From Micrasema longulum (lineage: Eukaryota > Arthropoda > Insecta > Trichoptera > Brachycentridae), in the NCBI GenBank assembly GCA_022494885.1, contig JAGVSM010001360.1, positions 62,001 to 126,000 of the forward strand: a stretch of 64,000 nucleotides of DNA. Direction: 5' to 3'. A program made the position numbers and the translations under genes. How positions within the stretch are numbered: the stretch's first letter is position 1; every line of letters starts with the position of its first letter. Shown piece after piece: positions 50,001 to 62,000 of the stretch. The notes beneath the pieces were generated by a model. It was given only the letters and a program-made list of their open reading frames with translations. It was not told the DNA's origin and made no database searches.

Positions 50001-53000
50001 TATCTTCATCGGTATATATCGAGACAGCATAAAGTAACTAATGAAATGAAAGTATGACTAAATGTGAAATCACCGTGAATGGAGCTATATTAAAACAAGT
50101 AGAGGAATTTGTGTATCTGGGAAGTATGTTTACTAGGGATGGAATTACTGAGAAAGATATTGAAAGGAGGGTGAGTGCCGGGAACAGAGTGAACGGTGCA
50201 CTTAAATCAACCTTGGCAAATAAATGTTTGTCACAAGAGGCAAAATTAGCAGTTCACAACGGAGTCCTGGTCCCGACCCTGAAGTATGGACTTGGAAAAA
50301 CAGGGATGAAAGTAGGCTGAATGCTGTCTAAACGCGATCTCTCATGCGAATGTGTGGTAAAACTGTGTACGATAGTAAGGCTGAGACAAGCATTATCGAC
50401 AAAATCAAGAAAGGGGCTCTGCGCTGGTTTGGACATGTAGAGCGAATGGACTGCGATAGAACGGCTAAGAATATTTACAATGCGAATGTTGATGGATGCA
50501 GAAATAGAGGAAGACCGAGAAAGACATGGCATGACCAAATCCAACAAATACTTAAAGATGGACATGTCAAAAGTCGGAATAATCGGCGCGCGTGCATGAG
50601 AAGATGTATGAATGTAGAGGAAGCTGTATATAAAGATAGAGTGATGTGGCGTTCTATCCTCTCTGCCTATCCTTACGGGGAAACGGCGTGATGATTTGTC
50701 ATTGTTGTTATAAAGTAACATCGAAAATGTGTATATTTCTATGAAAATTTAAAATATCTTTGTCGGTAACCTGTAATTTAACTAGTTTACAAAACAAAAT
50801 GGAAACATTATCTATTTTTCATACAGAAAACTTAATTTTGCATTGTAGAATAAATTGAAGATAAATTTTCACTTCCCATTAGGATGTGGACCCTGAGCTT
50901 ATTATAATACGTTAAAAGTTTTACAGAATACTATGATGGTTGTTAATTTCAACTAACATTCCCTTATTTATTTCTTATTTTATATTTATCATTTTAGCTT
51001 TAGGGAAATGTCGGATGTGGCTCGGTATAAATAATTATCTTATCGTCTTTGGTATTGTGGTATCATTACTCCCGTTACTCAGTAAATTTAAACTTGTTGA
51101 GAACGCTGCTTTGAAACGATAGAGAACACCCCCTAATTGAAAATTGTGTTTCAGTGGATAATTCTACCACCCCTATTTAACTGATAACCATTTTTAATTA
51201 AAAATATTTTTTTATTGCCAAACAGGTTTCGTTGCTTTCCGTTCGTTAAATAGACTAGATAATAAAATAAAATCGATATATTACGTCTCGCAGATGCCTC
51301 CCCGTATACTGTGCGAAAAAGACAACTTCAAAATCGAGATCTCGTATTCACGTTTTCCGCACCCCGAAACTGAACTATACCGTACGTCCAAAGACGGCAG
51401 ATAACACCAGGAGCTTTTAAGGATTTTTGGATGGTTTTAGCTCCTATAAAATAATATTTTTCAACAAAAATAACAAACGATAGGGACATGCCATTGGTGA
51501 ATATCTTTAGTGTGTGAAAAATCGCTGCTATTCTGAACGCTCTCGCAGCCGTAGAAAAAACTCGTTTGACGTTTATATGAAGAAAAGAAAGAGAAAGAAA
51601 AACTTTTAACTTTTACTTATTCATATGTACATCTACTACCTGCATCTAATTAATTATTGTTGTTTGTGAATTTTTCCTAAAAATAAAATATTCATGGAAG
51701 CAGAGAGAGAGGGAAGGAAAGTAGAGTTGGATCTATACAATGTCTTCTCCCTTTTATGTACTTTTTATTTAATATTTATATTTTTATATATATGTAATTA
51801 TTTTTTCTCCTCTCCTCCTGCATTCATAATAAATTAATGTGAAATCTGTAATTGGTCTTACTTTTTTTTATTGTTATTTCGTACCTTGTATTTATAGTAG
51901 AGACTGTATGATTTCCTTAATAAATAAATAAAAGTCCGACCGCGCATCCTCTGAACTTATTCGATTTCTGCCTTACAACCTTAGATGCAATTATGAGTCT
52001 TCTCTATCCCCTAGAGAGTGGTTAATTTGGGGGTGTTGATTTTTTCCATGCGGCAAGTTTTTGCTTCAAATATGCCCAGACTGATGACTCAACGTTAAAA
52101 AATACGAACACGTGAAATCAAACATGATGATTTTCATTAAGAACATTATTGCGACCTGAAGCATTACCCAAAACACTTAATTAGGTTGAATCGACCAAAC
52201 CGTATTAGTTTTATTTCTGTTTTTGAAGCAGTTTTATACACCATTTGACGTTTAATCATCAGTGTGGCCATTGTATGTAGCAAAGTGTTGACGCATTAAA
52301 AAAAATAAACAACTTAAATTAATCACTCTCTAGGGGGTAGAGAAGATCCAGAATGCCACCCCAAGGGTGGTATTCTGAACGTAAAAGCGCGCGTAGAAAA
52401 CGCATTTTAACGCGTGTTTACGTACTTAATACACGCTAACAGAGCGATCTCTTCGTGCGCAATTCCGTTCGAAATACCAGCCCGGGGCCTCGATTACAAT
52501 GGAAAGTTAACATTTATCTACAAAGTAAAATTAAGTTTTCTGTATGAAAAGCAGAATATGCATACATTATTTTCTTCTAAACATGTTCAATTAAAGGTTG
52601 CCGACGAAGATACTTTAAATGTTCATGCAAATATACTAATTTTCGTACACAAATATCGGTTTTTCTTTATAGACAGGCGAAGAAAACTCTGTTAATTTTC
52701 CATTGTAATTGGGGCCCAGGTAAAGATTAGCGCGTAAACAATGATTCACGGTTAATTAACAAATTAGTTAAGAGTGTTGATTAAATTACGGTGCTCAGTT
52801 AGTGCTGTGTTCTGGGCTAAGAATATTGACGTGCATTCGCTGCGCAAACTGCAAAAAGAAACAGCTTGTTTATCGCTACGTCAATTTTCATTCCTTAACA
52901 CATAATTGACATAATATTATTTATGAGCTTTTGTTCTCAACATTTTGGCATCGGACGTCGACGGAAAAAATATTCGAACAATGGTCGATTTATTTTTGCT

Positions 53001-56000
53001 TTTTTTTTTCGCGCAATCCATTTCAGTGCCGCGTATTTTTTGTTTAAAAAATAGTGCGCTAATCCAACAAAATATTTTAAATAAAGATTTTATTTTTGAT
53101 AAGGGAATATGGGAGTCAAGGCATTTACACTATTTATGACCTGTCAATGGCTGGTTTAAGTGACTACTTTACACACTGTGTAAAATTGGCCATTCAGCCT
53201 TGACTTTTGTAAAGTAAGCCTATACTTCTATTTTATTTATTTATTTCACAGTTTTAAAATGCACAGTGGTTTTTTGTTTCATGGCTCGACTAGCTACGAA
53301 ATTCCGGTGTTTAGGCAGGACCTCCATTTTTACATTTGTTTTTTTTTTCATTAAATTCAAATAATAATAAAATCAAAAAAATAAAATAAAATATAAATTA
53401 GAAAGCATACCGATTATAATGAAAATTGAAGCATGAATACAAATTAGAAAATATACCACTAATTATTTTTAAATGAAACATGCATGTACATTAGAAAGCA
53501 TACCAATTATTATGAAAATTGGAACATAAATATAAATTAGGAAATATACCATTAATAATTTTAAAATGAAACATGCGTGTAAATACTAATAATAATAAGA
53601 AAATTAAATCAAACATAAATTACAAAGCATAAAAATTAATAAATATATAAATAAAAATAACAAGGAGATGTTTGACAATTAAATTAAATATACCATACCA
53701 ATTAAAATATACCATATCTACACCCTTCTCAAAAATATTTTCCCTGTGTGTTGCAATAAATTTCAATCTTAATTACTCCCAGGGAGTGAAATCCAGCCTT
53801 GACAACAAACATTTGGACATGCTTAAATTATTGTTGATTTTATTTTTTACAAAGTGCACTACGGGTTTCCAATCAATGGGGAAGTTCAGTACTACGGGAA
53901 ATTGGATACAAAAAATGATTTCTTAAACGTACGAAAAAAATATCAAAAATGATTTTAATAAAAAAAAAACTACAACGATGATACGATATTGATAATGTGA
54001 TAAATTTCCGGTTTCCGGGAAGCAGACTCACCAAACATCAGAATTTCCTACTAGAACTTGCGACGCCACGGGCGGAGTAATTTCAAAATTACAAAACTTA
54101 AAAAAATCGAGCGCTGAGATAATACGATACATATTTTTTTTTTGCTTAGTTTCATAATCTATTAACAAAACAAAAAAATACCGCTGAACTTCCTCATTGT
54201 TTGGTATCAATTGAATTGGGTTGTTGTCTAGTGCTGTAGACTCGTGGATCAAAGGTCCGAGGTTCGCACTCCTCTCTACCACAACTTTATTATCATTTTC
54301 AACCTGTGAGTTATTTCCGACTTGTTGAAAATGACCCTTAAAGTATATCAAAGTTAGTATAATATAACCTCCCCTATACAGGGTGTTCATTAAACCCTGT
54401 CACATCCGAAACCACGATGATCAGTACGAGCAAGAAGACATATTGGCAAATTAAAATATTTTTTTAGAATGAATAAAATTTAAAAAAATAAAATATCAAA
54501 AAAAGCAATTGGTTGCTTACTGCAGTGGAGTAACGAGGAGGGGGAGGGGGAGTCTAATACTGCGCCGCGCTCCCCTCACTTCTCCCCTGCAGAAGTAAGC
54601 AACCATTTGTTTTTTTAAATATTTTATTTTTCAAAATTTTCTTTGTCCTAAATATTTTTTAAAAATATACTAATATGTCTTCTTGCACATACTGATCATT
54701 GTGGTTTCGGATGTGACAGGGTTTAAAGAACACCCTGTATAACAGCTACTAAAGAACTCTTTAAACAAACGTAGTAATTAAATATAACTAAACTCTTTAA
54801 ACTAGAACCCTTAAAATTTATTCGTAAATTAGCCACTAATGTAATTTTAGACGAAGAACTAAAACTGAAAAAAAATGATTTTAAAAAATATGAGAATATC
54901 AACCCTCTAAAACGAGACAAGAACAGAGACCAATAAACCAGGGACTGAAATTATAAAATAAATTATTAAACGAAACTAAACAAAAGACTCAGACAAACTT
55001 TTCAAAAGATGTAAAAAATATTTTTGACAACAACAGAGTATGAATAAAAAAATATATATTATTTTTGTAAAATGAATGTAATAATCCGTAAGGGTAAATA
55101 AATAAATTTTCAAAAAAATAAAATGTTTGATTACATCACAAGAACGGAAATTGTTATTTTTTTATTTAAAAAAAACCGTAACTGCGATTTCTTTTTTAAT
55201 AAGTCACCCTTGACCCAAATTAACGATGTTGTCCTTTGTGATTCGTCTATTCGGCAGTGATTGTATCTATTTATTTATTTTTTATTTGAATTTGTATGTC
55301 GTCTTTGTTCATTTTTTACGTAACCTTAGCGTATGCAAAATCATCTAATTTATATGAACCTGTGGTAATTTCTTGTATGCAAATGAACATGAGTTTTATT
55401 ATTATTTTATTAATTGAATCGGCATTCGCTTCGTAATACTTTGTAATACATTATCATCATCATAATATTTTCCCCATCCGCTACCCAGCGGTGCGTGCAT
55501 TGCCATTCCAATAGTAGTGTTTCTAGATCATTTTTGTCTTACTCTTCAGGTACCAGTCCAGGGTACGTATTCTGATGGGAAGTTAAAATTAATCTTCAAT
55601 TTTATCTACAAATTAAAATTAAGTTTTCGGTATGAAAAATAGAATATGTTTGCATTTTTTTTTTCTAAACATTTTTGATTACCGGTTACCGACGAAGGTG
55701 TTTTGAATTTTTACACTAATATACACACTTTCATACATAAATATCGATATTAGTTTGTACCGTCTCAGTCAGTATATGCCGATGAAGATAGCCGTTTATA
55801 ATCATTGAAATATTGCAGTGTGAAACCACCATTTATTTATTTATTTTATTTTATAAATTTATTGCAAATATAAGTATATATATATTTAATACTAGGGAAT
55901 CTACATAAAACTAGTAAATAGAAAATGAATACGGAGCGTTCTCTGGTTAGGATAGTGTCCATCTAATATGGCTCAGCCTGTTCTAAGATGGAGATTTTTT

Positions 56001-59000
56001 AATGTTTTAAAGTACAAGTAGTTCTATACTAACACACTTTTTTTGTTGTTGTTGAAAGAGTTAATGTTTTTATTTATCAAAAGCATACAAAAATCAACAT
56101 ATAAATTAACAAACTGAAATCAAACACTGATTTAAGTCTACCGAACAATTTATTTTATTTTTACAAATATAAAAACAAAAATTTCGTGATAATTGTTTCG
56201 CCTTGTTAGGGCATTTTCAAATGAATGTTTGAAATTAATGTTTCATTCGTTTGAAAATGCTCTAACAAGGCGAAAAAATTGTCACGAAATTTTTTATATT
56301 TATAAAAATAAAATAAAGTGTTCAGTGGATTCAAATCAGTGTTTGTTTTCTAATATTTTAAATTTATGTATGGACTTCTACAAAATAAACACCGAATCAA
56401 TCAATATAAATTATCAAGTCCTACTCTTTAATTATCAATAACAAAATATATATATATTCATTCATTCATTCATTCAATTTTTTTGCACCACAACAGGCCA
56501 GGAGGCCCAATTACAGTGGTGAATTACATTACAGAACAACCAGGCTTGAGAAAAATCACATTTTTAATTTTTGTGTTCTCACTGGGAATCGAACCCGGAA
56601 CCTTCCGTGCGTGGGTCAAGCGTCTTGACCACTACACCGAGGAAGCCGCCGTCGAGCCTGCCAGGATTCGAACCCGGAACCTCAATAATTGTAGCCGAAT
56701 TCGCCAACCACTACCTTACTAGACCAACTTCCCCCTACCCCCGATTTACCTTTCGGGATTTTTAACCGAGAGTATCCGCAGAGTCGAAAACGCTGGTTCT
56801 GGTTCACATGCAGAACTGTATTCTTCACCCGCCTGGTCGTGAAATTATTATGAACTATAAACGAAACGATCGTTTTTTTGTTCTCAGAAGCCTGCCGAAT
56901 CGGGGGTGCCGGCGCAGTCGAGCGGGCGGCGCGCCTCGCAGGAGGGCGGCGCGCGTGCCGAGGAGGCGGGCAAGGGCGCCGCGCCCGCCGGCTGGCGGGG
57001 CGGGCCGTGGGCCGCGCTGCGCTGCGTGTTCTGCCAGTGCGCGCTGGCGGCGCCCGACACGCCCGGCACGCCGCGCCTCATGGAGTGCCTGCACTCGGCC
57101 TGCGAGCGCTGCGTCACCGCCAAGCTGGAGGAGAAATCGCAAAACAGGGATTACAATGGTGAGAGATACTTTTTTTTCCTTCTATCCACCTCTCTCCGTG
57201 ATTGTGCTTTCTATATTTTCCGATATTTTAACGGTATTAACCTCTTTAACTAGATATTAAACTCTTTAATTAAATTAAAAATTAAAAATAGATATATTCC
57301 GAAACAAGTATAATTCCTTTTAGCATTTTACCTTCATATGAAATAACTAACACTTTTTTACAAATATTGCAACATAAATTAAACTCAAATTTAGCGCTTA
57401 CATTCATCAGTGATATACATAACCATCGCACACAATCTCATAACTGTCTACATTTACCTTCTGTACACCCTCTAAATTCGGATTGAGGTCACTCCTCTAC
57501 ATTGCCTCTACTCAATATAACCTCCTGCCTATTCACCTTAAATCAATTTCTTACCAGTCTATGGAAATCAAATAACACAAAAAAATCATTTCCTTAAATT
57601 ATTTCTCGATAACCCTTGACCCATGTAAGTTAATGTTAAATAATATATTATAATTTGTTTTTAAAAAGGTCTCCGAGATTTGTCCATTTTTGTTTTAATT
57701 ATGTTCAACCAAATGTATTTTTATCTGATAATCTTTAATTGTATTTATCCCAGAATGAGTTTGCTAACTCATGGGAATACAATTATGTTTTGTACATTTT
57801 TGTATTTTGAAATAATTAACTTTCTCGGGAACAAACACACAGATGACCAAAAAATACATGCAGGCATTTGCTACAACTTGTACAAATTTTGAGAACCAAT
57901 TATTCTTAAATTTTAAAATGAATAACTCAGTTTCTAGTATTTTTAGATTTTTTTTTTTTTCATTTTAAATTGTACTTTTATATTTGTAAATTGTTCAAGC
58001 TTTTTGGGCGCCACTAAATAAATAAATAAGATATTTTTTTATGTTTGAAGCACTAATTTTGTGGAACATTATTATTAAATAAATTACAATAAAATAACTT
58101 TGTTTTTTTATATGGACCACTTTACTTTTTATAATTTAATAACAAACTAGTTTCGGCAAAACACTATGCCTTCTTCGGGGCTATTTAAAATATTGTAAAA
58201 TCAAAGTTATTTTATTGTAATATATTTAATAAATAGTAATAAATTTAATAATAATAAAAAAATAAGTATATAAAAATATGAACCCATTTTAGGTGAAGTG
58301 AACTAACTTACATTTTAAAGGTAAATTAAACTCATTGTTTATATGGGCAAAAAGCTCACAGAGTAGGAAATTGCAATACCTGAATTTGTCAGTTTTGTCA
58401 GTTGGCCCATATAATTCTGGTCCTTCGAGCCGGACACCTGATAATGCCTAAATTTGTTTTCTTTAAATAATATTTTTTACAAATGAATGTCAAAAGTTTG
58501 ATTATTTTTGCGGAAAAAGATTTTCGAAATTATAGCTTTCTAATCCTTTCAACTAGATATAATTCAGGTCCATCGAGCAAGATGCATTATTAACATTTGT
58601 TTCGGTTTTACCTACTCCTTTCGCACCTAATGTCTTAATTTTTTTTTGCCAAAATTAATCTTAAATTGTAAATTTGTTCACTTTAAATAATTCTTTGCAT
58701 GTGATTGGCAAAAGTTCGATTCTTTGTCTTTTTCCACATCCACTCTCAAGTGTAGCATGTGGACATTACCAGACTCCTCCAGAAGACCCTGTCGCTACCC
58801 AGCACTCGCCTCCTCCCACGTCAAAAAGTCAAATTATTTTTATAGATTTTTTTATTATTTCAGGCATGGCGGAAAGTTTGACCGTGATGTGTCCATCGTG
58901 CCGCGTCAACTGCTCCGCCGTGGGCATGATCGACCAGCAGTTTGTGGTGGAGAAAAAGCTGCAGCAGGCGGAAGGCGCGGCCGCGGGCCCCGCGCCGGGC

Positions 59001-62000
59001 GAGCAGCGCTGCAACAGCTGCTCCGATGGGAACGCGGCCACGGCCTGGTGCTGCGAGTGTTCTGAGTTCATCTGCGATGTCTGCGTGCAGGCGCACCAGA
59101 GGTAAGGAGATATCTGTCCCCGTGCCGCGTACATAGTTCCACTGTGGGCATGTTTGACCAGCAGTTTGTGGAGGAGCAGAAGGCAGAGGGTGCGTCCGCA
59201 GGTCCTTCACGGGGCGAGCAGCACTGCTGCAGCTACTCCGATTAAAAAATTTTGACAGCTGTCAGCTAATATCGTATCTATGGTAACGAGGTTCACAGAA
59301 ATAAATATGAACTAATGAAATATGTTTTTCTGTTTCTTACATGAGTGATTGCATGTGTGTATCGTGATTATGTTTATCTTTTTTTTTTTCGAATTGTGGA
59401 CGTGCTATATCTTTTATGTAGCTATTATAGGTATGACGTGTACATTTATTATGCGTTATTGCTCAACATCCGATAAATTATTTAAAAAATTGTAATTCTG
59501 CGTTATTGCTCAACATCCGATATTCGATCCGAATTGTTTAAAAAGTTGTAATTCTTTACATAAAGTAACTCCAATAAATTCATAATTAACCATTGTGCGA
59601 CTTCTCGGGTATGTATTATAAATACTGTTTTTCACATTTGGAAAAAATTAAGTCTACTAAACGCAAAATGCGTCCACAGATCTTGACCGGTGAACCGCAT
59701 CTGAAAAGTTGACCGTTATCTTGTTTATTTTGTATGAAGCTTTATATTGAATTTTTGCACCATTGAATTGGTGATAGTTTAGGAAATATGCCAACAATGA
59801 TTTTTATGAAAAAAACTGAGGTTTCGTAATATAAAAAATTTAAATATTATAAGCTAAAATATAAGATTACACAATATTTACTAATAAATTTAACAACTTA
59901 CAAGTAAAAATTTATTTATTTTTTATTAAAAAGACTTAATAAAGAAAACAAAAACTTGTGTTGGATTTAGGTTGGAGTTCCTACCCCAGTTAGAGATTGA
60001 CAGCATACACAAGGTTACTGTTTGATGTTTATTTATTACATGGCGAATAAATAATTAGTTATGTTGCTCGAGTATTACAGCGATTAGGAGTTGAAGAGAC
60101 TGCACTTTGCGCATACTTATTTATTCTATATTTCTTTTCAGGCTAAAAATAACAAAAGACCACACAATAAAATCAAAAGATGAAGGATTGCTAGAGATAC
60201 AGTCTGCATCTAACAGCACTTCAAATTCCAGTCAAGAAATGTTCTGTAAAGAACATACACAGGTATGATGTTCAAAAGTTATTTTCAAATGTCAGACTAA
60301 AACCATTATCAATATTTTGAGTAAGTCAAAATTTTGTAGACAAATTCTGAATTTTCCCAGCGATAATTTAACCCAGCCGATGACAGATCACGTAAGCATC
60401 TGTAAATACCTAGACTTCCATACTTTCAACAACTTCATAATATAAAGTTGTTGAAAGTTAAAATGATATAATAACTTATATTTACATGTAAGTTATTAAT
60501 TTTTAAATACTTAGTACACTTCCACTTATTTATTTGACCAATTAGCGCTTTCACCCTCTAATGGGCATCTTCAGACCGGTGAATATTATTCGGTGTAAGA
60601 ATAATTTATATAAAACTAAATATCATCTTAAGTGTAATTGTCAATAAATAATTTAAATAAAAAATATAAAAAATTGTTGAAAATTATTTGTTAGAAAGTT
60701 TGTTGAAACTTATTATGTTTACAAATTGCAAAAGGAATAAAAAACTTTTTAGAGAAGGAAATATGTAAGTCTTGCCATTTACAAAGTTTGAAAATATCTA
60801 AACATTAAAAATCATTATCATTTTTTTTAGTACAAACCAAAATTTAATATAATTAGTTTAGTTAATTAGTTAGTGTCTTTAACTCCATCGATACCTTGAG
60901 TCTGTGAAGCAAGGTTGCCCTTTCTCGAGACGTGTTCGAAAATAATTGGGTACGTTCGATTTAGCGATATGCGTTTCATCAAATGTGTCAATCCAGGAAT
61001 AGAGACTGTATAAGAGAGGGCAATTTGTATCTTAATGCGCTCCTCGCTCGAATAGCTCGTGAAACAGTAATCTTTAGCGGCCCTCTTTTTTAAGTTCCTG
61101 CTGTACCAGAGCTGTCCGGTATTAACTTCTAACCGTAATAAAATAAATCCCCACAGAGAACCCTACCACTACTCGTGAAACCACAACCCAGTTGTTATTC
61201 TCCTGATAAAATTCTATCAAATGTAATTACTAACTTAATAGAGTTGATTTATTTTGTATCCAGGAACGGCTGTCCCTATTCTGCGAGACGTGCGACCGTC
61301 TCACCTGCCGTGACTGCCAGCTGCTGCAGCACCGCGACCATCGCTACCAGTTCAGCGCGGAGATGGCGGGCGCCGCGCGCTCGTCCATAGCCGCGCTGCT
61401 GTCCGAGGTGCAGTACAAGCGCGTGCTGCTGGCCAGCGCCATGAAGGTCATCCGCGACCGCCAGGCGCTCATTGCCGACAAGAAGAAGGCTCTCGTGCAC
61501 GAGATCACGCAAACAGTGGTCAAGTGAGTATCTTCATCATTACTGTAGTGTGCGACTGTCGGCTGCTGCGCCATTGCAACCAGCTGTCATCGCAACAACC
61601 AGGATGGCGAGTGCCTCCTTATTTTTACAATTGCTTTTGTTTTCTTTGAATTACAAAAAAGTCAATAATAAAACCACCTGTTTTTTGACCAACAGCGAAA
61701 ATAGAACTTAATGAATTAATATCGATACTAGTCTTCAATGAGAAAAGGGAATAAAGAGAAATTAAGGAAGAGAAAAGAGATGTTTCTTCAAGCGTGGTTT
61801 ATGTATGCATGGCGTTTATAAATAAATAAATAAAAATGTATCCTAAAATAATAATTATATTTGAAGCACTAACTTTGTGGTTATTCATTATAATAAAATA
61901 AATATAAAACAACTTTGTTTTTAACCACTTATTTTATATTTTTTCTGCCGACCGGTTTCAAAGCTACACAAGCTTCTTTATCAATGTATAATTTATTGGT

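Noticed and set aside
54028..54390. A 120-residue minus-strand gene
   Set aside because: It crosses a SINE and the tip of a foldback element, so the frame is accidental.
56449..56476. An independent microsatellite
   Set aside because: It is the 3' tail of the minus-strand SINE rather than a separate feature.
56855..57142. Arg- and Ala-rich minus-strand and off-frame reading frames
   Set aside because: They are antisense or shifted shadows of bon exon 2, open only because the exon is so GC-rich.
58829..59210. Minus-strand reading frames across bon exon 3 and its relic
   Set aside because: Shadow frames over a spliced plus-strand exon; no motifs of their own.
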